DNA from: an uncultured Candidatus Saccharibacteria bacterium
GTDB lineage: Bacteria; Patescibacteriota; Saccharimonadia; Saccharimonadales; Saccharimonadaceae
DNA length: 64,000 nt
Direction: 5' to 3'
Assembly: GCA_937924995.1 (NCBI GenBank)
Contig: CALEXY010000013.1
Coordinates: 75,240-139,239 of the forward strand
Both the position numbers and the translations under genes were made by a program. The notes under the pieces are model-generated. The model was not told where the DNA came from. It saw only the letters and a program-made list of their open reading frames with translations, and ran no database searches. Positions 32,613-40,783 of this stretch are shown piece after piece (the first letter of the stretch is position 1; each line of letters starts with the position of its first letter).

Positions 32613-34244
32613 ATGAATCCAAATAAATTAGGTAGTGCGGCTCCAGGAGGTGGGGCGGAAAAAGTGAATAGTGCGGCGGCGGAGCAAAATCCGGTGAAGA
32701 ATTTTGAGGTAGAAAAAAATTTAGAAAAGCCAAAAACCGGGGCAGAAATTTTTGAACTGAAGATGCATCAGATTGCGGATCGTCGCGATATGATTGAGCA
32801 GATGAAAATGGAGGGGAAACTTGGTTTTGATGATTATAAAACCAAGAAACAGGCACTGGATTTAGTCGAAACTAAATTGACGAAGCTTTATAATATTTAT
32901 GAAAATCGCGAGGTGAACGAGGCGGAGCGTGAGAAAGAACTGGAGATTCAAAATCGTCACTTCGAAGAGAGTAAAGATTCTTTAAGAAAGCTTAGTCAAG
33001 ACAAAGAACTGCCACGAGGCGAAAAAATGAAGCTAATGGAGAGCTTTTCACAGCGTCTAGTCGATAGTACCGATAAGATAGAAGAAATAAAGAAGGCTCG
33101 GGAAATGGACGAGCGAGTCTATCAGTTGTTTGGTGGTAAGTCAGGTGAGGCGACGAAGACCGAGAGTAAAACCGAAGGCAAGTCTGAAGGCAAGACCGAG
33201 GGAAAAACTGAAGATAAGACTGAAGAAAAAACCGAGAACAAGACCGGAAATAAAACTGAGAGTCAGGCCGAAGAGAAAACTGAAGGTAAGAGCGAAGAGT
33301 CGACTGAAAAATCTGAAGCTCCAGAGAAGGATGAAGAATCTGAAGCTCCAGATAAAAAACCAACCAGTACTTTTTCTTGGACTGGCGGAGTGGGTGGCCC
33401 TATGTTTTACTCTGGGGCGAGTGCTCCAACGGTAAAGGTAAATAAGACGGTCGAGAATAGTACGACCGGAAATGGCACGTCCGAAAACAGTAAGGCTGAA
33501 AACAGTACAGCTGGAAATACAACGACTGAAAATAGTACGGCTGGCGGTAAGTCGGGAGAAGGTTCGGCATCGGGGTCGGCTGAGTCGGCTGGTGCTAAAA
33601 CCGAAGCTTTAAACGTGACGCAAAAAGAGGTATTGAAACAGGCAGAAGATAAATTCTTCCAAGAGAACTTAAAGACTCTCGGTGGAGCAATGGCGGCGAA
33701 TGGCTACAAAGAGATGGATAATCGAAACTTCTTGATGCCATTAAAAAAGCCGGAAGCGAATGACCCAGATCTTGCGTTTTTTGATGAACGAAATAAGTTG
33801 CACAATGAATCAATTGAGAAGATGAAGGCTTTTGAGAAAAAGTTTGATTTGGACCAAATTAAACTTGATGTCGGACGTGCGGTTTATACTGGAAATGTGG
33901 CAAAAGAATTTGGTATTGGACTTTATCGTATCGATGTTTCGAGGAATGAACTACAGAAAATCATTGATAGTAAGAGAAGTAGCGAGGAAGAGAAACAAAA
34001 AGCCATGAAAGAATTGGAAATGCTCGACCAGGTAAAGGAAGGCTTCTTAGAAAATATTGGCTCGCACGTGGGTGAAAAATATTCCAATGAGGAAATCGCT
34101 TCGGTGCCAGAGAGTGAAAGGAAGAATGCGAATAGGTACCTTTTCCTTAAGAAGGTTAAAGGAGAAATGAGAAATCCGTATAATATAGCCCTAACTCATG
34201 CACGTATGGCATTAAGTAAGGCTAGTAAAATATTGAAAAAATAA
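32613..34244 (+). CDS. Low-complexity coiled-coil protein between dnaG and rpoD
   Basis: A 543-residue soluble protein without signal peptide or helix of membrane type. Residues about 45-180 are helical and charged (likely coiled coil). Residues about 185-240 are a K-T/S-E-x tetrapeptide array, and about 285-325 are Asn/Ser/Thr/Gly-rich. Residues about 335-543 are again helical. No known domain is recognised. The Thr-Glu-Lys array comes from repeated 12-base units. It lies between primase and the main sigma factor, separated from rpoD by 73 bases holding the rpoD promoter. The function is unknown. Confidence 0.7.
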   Translation: MNPNKLGSAAPGGGAEKVNSAAAEQNPVKNFEVEKNLEKPKTGAEIFELKMHQIADRRDMIEQMKMEGKLGFDDYKTKKQALDLVETKLTKLYNIYENREVNEAEREKELEIQNRHFEESKDSLRKLSQDKELPRGEKMKLMESFSQRLVDSTDKIEEIKKAREMDERVYQLFGGKSGEATKTESKTEGKSEGKTEGKTEDKTEEKTENKTGNKTESQAEEKTEGKSEESTEKSEAPEKDEESEAPDKKPTSTFSWTGGVGGPMFYSGASAPTVKVNKTVENSTTGNGTSENSKAENSTAGNTTTENSTAGGKSGEGSASGSAESAGAKTEALNVTQKEVLKQAEDKFFQENLKTLGGAMAANGYKEMDNRNFLMPLKKPEANDPDLAFFDERNKLHNESIEKMKAFEKKFDLDQIKLDVGRAVYTGNVAKEFGIGLYRIDVSRNELQKIIDSKRSSEEEKQKAMKELEMLDQVKEGFLENIGSHVGEKYSNEEIASVPESERKNANRYLFLKKVKGEMRNPYNIALTHARMALSKASKILKK

Positions 34245-34280
34245 AGAAAGGGGTAAAAACGGAAAATCAAGGGAGAGATT

Positions 34281-34309
34281 TTGACGTGTTTGATTTTTTG
34301 TGATATAAA
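34281..34309 (+). promoter_or_regulatory. rpoD promoter (TTGACG-17-TATAAA)
   Basis: A near-consensus -35 and a -10 with 17-base spacing; the -10 ends eight bases before the rpoD ATG. This is the best -35 box in the window. Confidence 0.8.
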
Positions 34310-34317
34310 TTGGTGCA

Positions 34318-35322
34318 ATGGAAAAAAATGTCGTGGAAAAAGATAAGAACAAGATTAATGAGGAAGAAGAGCTCCTCAACTCCTTTAGCTTGGACGGTGC
34401 GCCAGAGCCAGAATATGATGATTTAGTCTCGGAAGATGATTTGACGGATGAAGATCTCGAGATTACAGCAGAGAACGTAGATCAGTTCGCGGATGACTCA
34501 GTGCGTCTGTATTTGCGTGAGATTGGTAAAATTCCACTACTTTCGAATGAGGAAGAAGTAGATTTGGCTTATCGCATCGTGAAAGGTGAGAAAAAAGCCA
34601 AAGATAAAATGGTGGAAGCCAACATGCGTCTAGTGGTTTCGATTGCAAAACGTTACTCTGGCAGAGGTCTAGATTTTCTAGATTTAATTCAAGAGGGAAA
34701 TACGGGGCTTTTACGTGCGGTAGAAAAGTTTGATCCAGATAAGGGTTTCAAATTTTCGACTTATGCCACTTGGTGGATTCGTCAGGCAATCACTCGTGCG
34801 ATTGCTGATCAGGCACGTACGATTCGTATTCCGGTGCACATGGTAGAGACGATTAATAAAGTGCTTCGTGCTACCCGTAAGTTAACTAATGAACTTAATC
34901 GCGAGCCGACTGTGGAAGAAATCGCCAAAGAAATGGGCATGGAGCCAGAAAAAGTCGACTACGTGATGAAGATTAAGCAAGATATTGCTTCGCTTGATGC
35001 GACAGTGGGTCGTGATGGTGATGATGAAGATTCAGTACTCGGTGATTTTATTGAGGACGAAGGTCGAGTTTCGCCAGAAGATGCGGCAGCGGCGCAGATG
35101 TTGAAGGAGCAAATCGCGGAAATTCTCTCTAGTCTTTCAGAACGCGAACAAAAAGTAGTGAAACTACGCTTTGGGATCGGTGGCGGTCGTCCACATACTT
35201 TGGAAGAAGTAGGCGCGGAATTTTCTGTGACGCGTGAACGTATTCGTCAGATTGAGGCGAAGGCTTTGTCCAAGCTTCGTAAGCACAAAGATACGAAAAA
35301 ATTGCACGAATATTTACATTAA
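34318..35322 (+). CDS. rpoD: Primary sigma factor (sigma-70)
   Basis: A 334-residue protein. An acidic N-terminal stretch (about 1-60) stands where region 1.1 would be. Region 1.2 is DSVRLYLREIGKIPLL. Region 2 has NMRLVVSIAKRYSGRGLDFLDLIQEGN and FKFSTYATWWIRQAITRAI, the -10 recognition helix. Regions 3 and 4 follow, with TLEEVGAEFSVTRERIRQIEAKALSKLR as the -35-binding helix-turn-helix. The conserved Gln/Thr/Trp residues that read TATAAT are present, in line with the many TATAAT boxes here. No non-conserved region lies between 1.2 and 2.1. It is the housekeeping sigma factor. Confidence 0.96.
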   Translation: MEKNVVEKDKNKINEEEELLNSFSLDGAPEPEYDDLVSEDDLTDEDLEITAENVDQFADDSVRLYLREIGKIPLLSNEEEVDLAYRIVKGEKKAKDKMVEANMRLVVSIAKRYSGRGLDFLDLIQEGNTGLLRAVEKFDPDKGFKFSTYATWWIRQAITRAIADQARTIRIPVHMVETINKVLRATRKLTNELNREPTVEEIAKEMGMEPEKVDYVMKIKQDIASLDATVGRDGDDEDSVLGDFIEDEGRVSPEDAAAAQMLKEQIAEILSSLSEREQKVVKLRFGIGGGRPHTLEEVGAEFSVTRERIRQIEAKALSKLRKHKDTKKLHEYLH

Positions 35323-35335
35323 AATAGGGGAGCGG

Positions 35336-35369
35336 GTGATTTTCGGACGGGAAACTGTGCGAAAATCAC
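35336..35369. promoter_or_regulatory. Perfect 10-bp inverted repeat at the pilin 8 promoter
   Basis: GTGATTTTCG (35336-35345) and CGAAAATCAC (35360-35369) flank a 14-base spacer. The right arm overlaps where the -35 of the pilin promoter should be, and no T run follows. It could be an operator, or a weak rpoD terminator. Confidence 0.6.
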
Positions 35370-35378
35370 AAGATACGC

Positions 35379-35384
35379 TATAAT
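35379..35384 (+). promoter_or_regulatory. -10 box of pilin 8
   Basis: TATAAT overlaps a spurious ATG at 35383 and ends seven bases before ATG 35392, which favours the second ATG as start. Confidence 0.65.
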
Positions 35385-35391
35385 GAAAGTA

Positions 35392-35793
35392 ATGAAAAAT
35401 TTTTGTCAAAAATTATTAAATTTGCTACCAGTTCTCGCGATTTTTTGCGTGTCGATGGTGGCTTTTTTGCCGGTGACTAGAGTATTCGCGGAGGGGGAAG
35501 ACTGTGGTGTGCCAACCGCGATTATTAAATGTGGAACTTCGGACAGCGAAGAGGCTTTCTTTTCGATTATTGGTAGCGTAGTGAATATTCTAACTTACGG
35601 GGTTGGAGTCGGCGCAGTAGCTGGTTTTACCTATGTCGGTTTTCTTTATATGACTTCACAAAATGATCCAGGAAAAATCAAAACAGCGAAGGATCGCGCA
35701 ATGCAAATTGTGATTGGACTTTTGGTTTATGCTTTGATGTGGGGAATTTTGAACTTCCTTTTGCCTGGTGGTATCTACGGCAACGGGAATTAA
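35392..35793 (+). CDS. VirB2/TrbC-like pilin 8 (dispersed copy)
   Basis: A 133-residue protein from ATG 35392. ATG 35383 is in frame but lies inside the -10 box. A signal peptide of about 28 residues ends near VFA. A short ectodomain has paired Cys (CGVPTAIIKC), and two helices surround YVGFLYMTSQNDPGKIKTAKD (GDP has become NDP). It lies just ahead of the pilus assembly locus and one base from the next gene, so the lipid-kinase-like gene is probably co-transcribed. The eight copies argue for diversified subunits. Confidence 0.7.
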   Translation: MKNFCQKLLNLLPVLAIFCVSMVAFLPVTRVFAEGEDCGVPTAIIKCGTSDSEEAFFSIIGSVVNILTYGVGVGAVAGFTYVGFLYMTSQNDPGKIKTAKDRAMQIVIGLLVYALMWGILNFLLPGGIYGNGN

Positions 35794-35794
35794 A

Positions 35795-36709
35795 ATGTCG
35801 AAAAAAGCTGATCTTGAACACATTAAGATTCGCCTAAAGGAGCTCGCTGGAGTAAGGACGCGAGTAATTTTGGTTTGTAATTGTAAGAGTACGGGCCATA
35901 AACGAGTTGAAAAAGAAGTGGTGAAACCACTGCGGGAGTTTATCTTACAGCAAAAGGGAATGACTTTTTTGCGCTTTGATGTGGAGTCGCCGACACTGGA
36001 AGAAAATGCGGAAAGACTTTCGAAATTAATCATGGATGGGGATGTTGTACTTACGGCTGGCGGTGATGGTACGGCAGGGATTGGGGTAAACGGCATCATG
36101 CGTTCGGGTAAGGCGGCAAAATTTTATGTAATACCGTACGGAAATTTTAATGATATTATTCAGGAACTGAGAGGTAACTCGGGTAAACAGGTTTATCCGA
36201 TTGAAGCTTTAATAGATGGGAAGCATTTTCGTTATGCTTTGGCGTATTTTACGGTAGGAATGATGGCAGAATCGACGAAAATTTTTGATGATGAAAAAGT
36301 GCGTAGGAAATTGAGGAAATCGAAATTTAATTTAATCTTTTCCTTGAAGACACTTTTGATGTGGTTTTTTGTGAATCGTAAGAAAGATTATATTACGATA
36401 GATGGACAAAAATATTCGGATATTCTGGTGGTGAACGGGAAAAACGTGGCGAGATTGATGAAAGGTGGGGAGTATTATCTAGGAGAAACTTTTCTATATA
36501 CAGAACAACGTTTGAACAATTTTTTTGCCATGGTGTTTTTTATGTTGCAGGCAATGTTTAGTGGAATTCCAGGGAAAAAGCTGAAAAATAAGAGAATTCG
36601 CTTCGAGGAAAAACAGAGAATTTTCATTCAGTCGGAGGGGGAATATAAAGATTTGGTGGTGCAGGAAATTAGTTTCTTGAAGAGTGAAAAGTCGATTGAA
36701 ATCCTGTAA
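35795..36709 (+). CDS. Diacylglycerol kinase-like lipid kinase
   Basis: A 304-residue protein from ATG 35795; an upstream in-frame ATG at 35768 lies in the pilin gene. The catalytic signature VVLTAGGDGTAGIGVNGI carries the GGDGT nucleotide-binding motif, and IPYGNFNDI follows in the place of the usual GTGNDFA. The C-terminal beta domain has the YLGETFLY and VVQEISFL strands. Members phosphorylate lipids such as diacylglycerol at the membrane, but the substrate here cannot be read from sequence. It may recycle lipid or support membrane synthesis in a cell with few lipid genes. Confidence 0.8.
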   Translation: MSKKADLEHIKIRLKELAGVRTRVILVCNCKSTGHKRVEKEVVKPLREFILQQKGMTFLRFDVESPTLEENAERLSKLIMDGDVVLTAGGDGTAGIGVNGIMRSGKAAKFYVIPYGNFNDIIQELRGNSGKQVYPIEALIDGKHFRYALAYFTVGMMAESTKIFDDEKVRRKLRKSKFNLIFSLKTLLMWFFVNRKKDYITIDGQKYSDILVVNGKNVARLMKGGEYYLGETFLYTEQRLNNFFAMVFFMLQAMFSGIPGKKLKNKRIRFEEKQRIFIQSEGEYKDLVVQEISFLKSEKSIEIL

Positions 36710-36737
36710 TAAAAATTAAAGATTTCTATTTCGCTTA

Positions 36738-36746
36738 TGTTATAAT
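36738..36746 (+). promoter_or_regulatory. Extended -10 promoter of the pilus operon
   Basis: TG-T-TATAAT ends eight bases before the pilM ATG. It is the only clear promoter before the pilM-N-O genes. Confidence 0.7.
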
Positions 36747-36754
36747 AAGGCTAT

Positions 36755-37801
36755 ATGAGTCTATTACGTGGTGTGGGCGATTTCTTCGCATTGGATATTG
36801 GAACCAACTCAATTCGCATGATTCAATTGTCGGGCGATGTTGAGAAGGGTTGGGCACTGGAAAAATTTGCCTATGTGCCGGTGGATAAAAAAATTACGAT
36901 GGATGATTCGGAACAGGGTCGCAGGAAACTGGCCGAAACGATTTTGGGTGCAAAAAAGCAGGCGGGTATTACTACTAAAAATATCGCGATTGGCTTGCCG
37001 GCGCGCAAAACTTATACAGCAATTATTGAAGTACCAAATGCACCTGAAAAGGAACTAGCAAAAACCGTTAAATATGAAGCTGACCAATATATTCCGATGG
37101 CAGTGGACGATGCGAAGATTGATTTTGCGGTCTTGGGAGTTTCACCTAATGACAATACGAAGGCAGAAATTTTGATTTCATCCACAGATCGCGCCTACGC
37201 CGAAGAAAGACTCGAAGATATCGAAATGCTAGGCTTAAATGTGATTGCTCAGGAACCAGAACCAATTGCGATGGTGAGAGCTTTGGCACAGATTGGGGTA
37301 GAAGATGCGCGGATGATTATCGATTTTGGAGAAAATTCGACGGATCTGGTAGTGATGTATCTAGGAGCACCAAGATTAGTGCGCTCGATTCCAGGTGGAC
37401 TTTCTGCCTTTATTAAAACCGTAGCGAATGGACTGTCGATTTCAGAAGCACAGGCAAAACAGTTTATTTTGCAGTATGGACTTTTGCAGGATCAGTTTGA
37501 GGGGAAAATTTACCAAACGCTTTCAAGTAATTTGGAAGGTTTTACGATGGAATTAGTGAAGTCGGTGCGCTTCTTCCAGAATAAATACACGGGTGCGCAA
37601 TTTGGGGGAATTATTCTTTCGGGTTACGCGGGAATTATTCCACTTATGGCAGAATATATTGAAGCGAAGACGGGTATTTCGACGATTCAGGGTAATCCAT
37701 GGCAATATGTACGCGTCAATGAGCAGCAACAAAAATTACTACTTCCAGTAGCCTCAGAATTCGGAGTGGCGATCGGTCTGGCAGAAAGGAGCAATGACTA
37801 A
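36755..37801 (+). CDS. pilM: Type IV pilus assembly protein PilM
   Basis: A 348-residue actin-fold cytoplasmic protein. FFALDIGTNSIRMIQLSG is the phosphate-1 motif, ARMIIDFGENSTDLVVM phosphate-2, and GGIILSGYAGII the adenosine motif. PilM binds the N-terminus of PilN and links the membrane complex to the motor. It is first in the operon, and its stop overlaps the pilN start by one base. Length is normal for the family. Confidence 0.93.
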   Translation: MSLLRGVGDFFALDIGTNSIRMIQLSGDVEKGWALEKFAYVPVDKKITMDDSEQGRRKLAETILGAKKQAGITTKNIAIGLPARKTYTAIIEVPNAPEKELAKTVKYEADQYIPMAVDDAKIDFAVLGVSPNDNTKAEILISSTDRAYAEERLEDIEMLGLNVIAQEPEPIAMVRALAQIGVEDARMIIDFGENSTDLVVMYLGAPRLVRSIPGGLSAFIKTVANGLSISEAQAKQFILQYGLLQDQFEGKIYQTLSSNLEGFTMELVKSVRFFQNKYTGAQFGGIILSGYAGIIPLMAEYIEAKTGISTIQGNPWQYVRVNEQQQKLLLPVASEFGVAIGLAERSND

Positions 37802-39306
37802 TGAAAAAAATCGATTTTAAAACCATGCATCTTTCTGATATTCCTGATGTGATTAAAAGTATTTTTACTGGTGAAACCGATAATGAAATGATGACGGGGC
37901 AAACCGGTAAATATGAAATTAACTTGGTGCCAGATATCAAGACGGATATGCTGAAGCTAATGAAGCTACGCAATATGATTGTGTTTGGTTGTGTGGTGGT
38001 GATTATTGCTTCATCGGTTTTTACGGCGTTTCTGGCGATTTTTAAGGGCGCCCAGGATTTGACAATTGCAAGTCAGGGAAAGCATATCGAGAATCTTTCA
38101 AATACAATTAACCAATATTCGGAATTGCCAGATTTCTTAAATATCCAAGATCAATTGGCAAAATTGAAATCGATTAACGATAATCGTTCAGTGTTGTCGC
38201 GAGTTTTTCCGGTGTTAAAAAATCTTTTTCCAACCAATAAAGATACGATTAAAATTTCGGATTTGAATGTGAATCTTTCGACTTCGACGATAAATTTTGA
38301 TGCGCAAGCCAATGCGGGGGAAGAACCATACATTGATTACCGCGTACTGGAATCATTTAAGAAATCAGTGAATTTGATGAAATATGATTATGGACGTTAT
38401 GTGGATGCACAGGGAAATTTGATTCCATCACGTTGTATTGAGGAAACGGATGCCGCGGGTAATATTTTGACCGATAATGGTAATACTTATGCGATTTGGA
38501 AGCGCGGTTTAACAGATTGTGACCCTTCACGAAATGATCATCAAAAGAAATCAGCTTTGACTCAGTCAAATAATAATTCGAATGTTTCGAACACAAACTT
38601 AAAGAGTGATTTTGGCAAAGTAAAATCTAAATCAAATGTTTCAGATGATGTTGAACATGTGGAAAATACGGAAAAGAGTGGCAATGTAGAGAATAATGGC
38701 GATGTGGTCAAGACAGATATTCAGACAATTATTCCAGACGAAAAGATTTGGCGTAGCCCACTATTTGATCTTTGGTATAAGCACGAAAAAATGCGTACGG
38801 CGGATGACGGCATTCAAGATACGCTTGATACTAACGCAGAAGTTTCGGAATCGGAAGTGAATGGTGTGAAGACTCGCACGCAAAAAATTAAGAATGTGAA
38901 AAATTACATCTATACACCTTCGATGGGATTGGACGGTAAAATTTCGAGCGTGCCTCACTTCGAAAGTAGCTGTATTACTTATAAGGGCGAAAAGAACGGT
39001 GATAATGTGAAATGGTCAGCGGAAAATAAATGTAAGATGGTGCCAAACGGCATTCGTGTGACGGATTCTTCGAACGGTCGTGATTCAAGCTCGAATTTAG
39101 TTTTGCGTTTCTCGACAATTATTAATGTGGACCCAGAACTTTTCAAGTTTACTAATAAACACATTTTGACATTCGGCCCTTCAGGTCAAAACGTAACCGA
39201 CTCTTATCTCCAAGTGGAAGGTATGTTCGCAGCACCAGCGAAGGATTGTGCAAAAGATGATGCGGAATGTGTGGGTCAGAAAACTTCAGCAGGAACAAAC
39301 AATTAA
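37801..39306 (+). CDS. pilN: PilN-like pilus assembly protein with large insertion
   Basis: A 501-residue protein, more than twice the usual PilN length (about 180-200). A cytoplasmic stretch of about 60 residues contains YEINLVPDIKTDMLKLMKLRN, the INL-x-P motif that PilM binds. One helix follows at about 60-84, then a coiled segment (about 90-130). A periplasmic or outer domain shows the PilN ferredoxin-like start (KISDLNVNLSTSTINFDAQA). About 280 extra residues, Asn/Asp/Lys-rich with several Cys, are unlike known PilN. It is translationally coupled to pilM. The extra region may be a lineage-specific contact surface. Confidence 0.8.
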   Translation: MKKIDFKTMHLSDIPDVIKSIFTGETDNEMMTGQTGKYEINLVPDIKTDMLKLMKLRNMIVFGCVVVIIASSVFTAFLAIFKGAQDLTIASQGKHIENLSNTINQYSELPDFLNIQDQLAKLKSINDNRSVLSRVFPVLKNLFPTNKDTIKISDLNVNLSTSTINFDAQANAGEEPYIDYRVLESFKKSVNLMKYDYGRYVDAQGNLIPSRCIEETDAAGNILTDNGNTYAIWKRGLTDCDPSRNDHQKKSALTQSNNNSNVSNTNLKSDFGKVKSKSNVSDDVEHVENTEKSGNVENNGDVVKTDIQTIIPDEKIWRSPLFDLWYKHEKMRTADDGIQDTLDTNAEVSESEVNGVKTRTQKIKNVKNYIYTPSMGLDGKISSVPHFESSCITYKGEKNGDNVKWSAENKCKMVPNGIRVTDSSNGRDSSSNLVLRFSTIINVDPELFKFTNKHILTFGPSGQNVTDSYLQVEGMFAAPAKDCAKDDAECVGQKTSAGTNN

Positions 39307-39318
39307 AGAAGGTAAAAA

Positions 39319-40305
39319 ATGAGCGAATTAATTTTAACAAAACGCGTACGAATTAATAAAATTAGGCAACAAATTACCTTGATTGTTTTGGCAGCTTCGG
39401 TCTGTTTCGGGGTTTGTTTGGTGCTTTCAGTTTACTTTATTAAATATATGAGTTTTAATGGCAAGGTAATTGCGGCGCGAGATACTTCAATTAATAATTA
39501 TTATCAGACGATTAAGAACGTTGGTATCTGTGAAGATACGGATAAGGATGGTAAATATAACGATAAGGAACTGGCGAAATGTGATCCAAATAAGGTGGAC
39601 GTTTCGAAGTTAGCTAATACGTTGCGTTACAACGCTTTGGTGACGATGGCAAATAACACGAATTTGGAATCGATTGCGAGAGACGGTCAGAAGAGTTGTT
39701 TTGATGAAAATAAAAATCGTATCGATTATTCGAAGCTGTATTTGAATTCAAAAACCGATAACGAAAAAGCTTACAATCTCAATATGATCAAGATGTGTTC
39801 GGCACTGCGGGTAATTCCAGATGCGTTGCCAGCACAGAAGAATGATGAGGCACTTTTAGCTTCCATTAACCAGATTTTCCTTTTGTCGGGATTTGAGCCG
39901 GAACAATTATCACCAGGGAATTCATATAAGAATAGTGGAATTGTCGGTGTTTCAACGATTCCAGTTTCGATTTCGGTAAAGAAAGACGAAAAAGATACAA
40001 TGAAAGTGCTCTCGAATTTGGAAAAATCAATTCGTTCATTCAATATTGAAAGTGCGCAGATTAAATGGAGTTCGAATTTAACTACCAAATCTTCGAGACT
40101 TGAATTAACTGCTCAAGGCGCGGCTTATTACACGAAGGGTGCGGCGGTGCGTGAAAAAGATTCGACGGTTTATGCTTCGGGTAAGGCTCGCACACAAGAA
40201 TCAAAAGACAAGGCAGACGCGGCAGCAAAGAAGAAGGCGGAAGAAAAAGCCAAGAAGCAGGCGGAAGAAGAAAAGAAAAAGCAGGAAAAGGAGGACGAGA
40301 AATGA
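39319..40305 (+). CDS. pilO: PilO-like pilus assembly protein with EF-hand loop
   Basis: A 328-residue protein. A short cytoplasmic N-terminus precedes one helix (about 18-42) and a coiled region with a Cys-bracketed EF-hand-type loop (CEDTDKDGKYNDKELAKC, about residues 74-91). The PilO-like domain follows (VSTIPVSISVKKDEKDTMKVLSNLEKSIRSFNI). The tail is Lys/Glu/Ala-rich and likely helical. It should pair with PilN in the inner-membrane alignment complex. The calcium-type loop fits all EF-hand positions (D1, D3, D5, G6, N9, E12). It overlaps the next gene by four bases. Confidence 0.82.
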   Translation: MSELILTKRVRINKIRQQITLIVLAASVCFGVCLVLSVYFIKYMSFNGKVIAARDTSINNYYQTIKNVGICEDTDKDGKYNDKELAKCDPNKVDVSKLANTLRYNALVTMANNTNLESIARDGQKSCFDENKNRIDYSKLYLNSKTDNEKAYNLNMIKMCSALRVIPDALPAQKNDEALLASINQIFLLSGFEPEQLSPGNSYKNSGIVGVSTIPVSISVKKDEKDTMKVLSNLEKSIRSFNIESAQIKWSSNLTTKSSRLELTAQGAAYYTKGAAVREKDSTVYASGKARTQESKDKADAAAKKKAEEKAKKQAEEEKKKQEKEDEK

Positions 40306-40772
40306 GACGCTCAGACATCTTTACGGTAACCTTTATAGCGAGCGTGGGGGTCTTACTAACATTTATCGCTTGTAGTTTCTTGCTGGGCGATCCAGATACG
40401 CGTTATTTAAAACATAAGACGATTGGTAAAATTACGGCAGATTTGACGAGCCCTGATCCGGAAGTCTTCAATGTGGATGCGATTAACCCAACGGTAGAAG
40501 TTTACGTTGGTAGTTGTGAAGACGTGGACCGTAACGGAATTTTGGATCGCGCCGAATTAGTGGCTTGTGGTCGTGCTACGCCAGAAACTGCGGCAGAGGA
40601 AGAAAAGAAAGAAAAAGCCGCGGAAGAGAAAAAAGAAGAGACCAAGAAAACTTCTGACAGTGAAGAGGAAGATTCTAAGTCGAAGACAGATTCAGATAAA
40701 ACTTCTGAGAGTGAAAAACAATCGAAAAATGAAGCTTCAGATAAGACTTCAGAAACTAAGAAAGAAAATTAA
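40302..40772 (+). CDS. Pilus-locus single-pass membrane protein with EF-hand loop
   Basis: A 156-residue protein. One helix lies at about 7-29 and an outer segment at about 30-95. The latter holds CEDVDRNGILDRAELVAC, a second Cys-bracketed EF-hand-type loop closely matching that in PilO. Residues about 95-156 are Lys/Glu/Ser-rich and disordered. It occupies the place of PilP in proteobacterial loci but shows no PilP motif or lipobox. The ATGA overlap with pilO and position before pilB point to a structural pilus role. It is likely specific to this lineage. Confidence 0.65.
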   Translation: MRRSDIFTVTFIASVGVLLTFIACSFLLGDPDTRYLKHKTIGKITADLTSPDPEVFNVDAINPTVEVYVGSCEDVDRNGILDRAELVACGRATPETAAEEEKKEKAAEEKKEETKKTSDSEEEDSKSKTDSDKTSESEKQSKNEASDKTSETKKEN

Positions 40773-40783
40773 AGGAAAAGATT

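Noticed and set aside
33130..33435. A 101-codon plus-strand frame coding for a very basic peptide
   Set aside because: It is an alternate frame of the K-T-E-x array in the 543-residue protein, with no own ribosome binding site.
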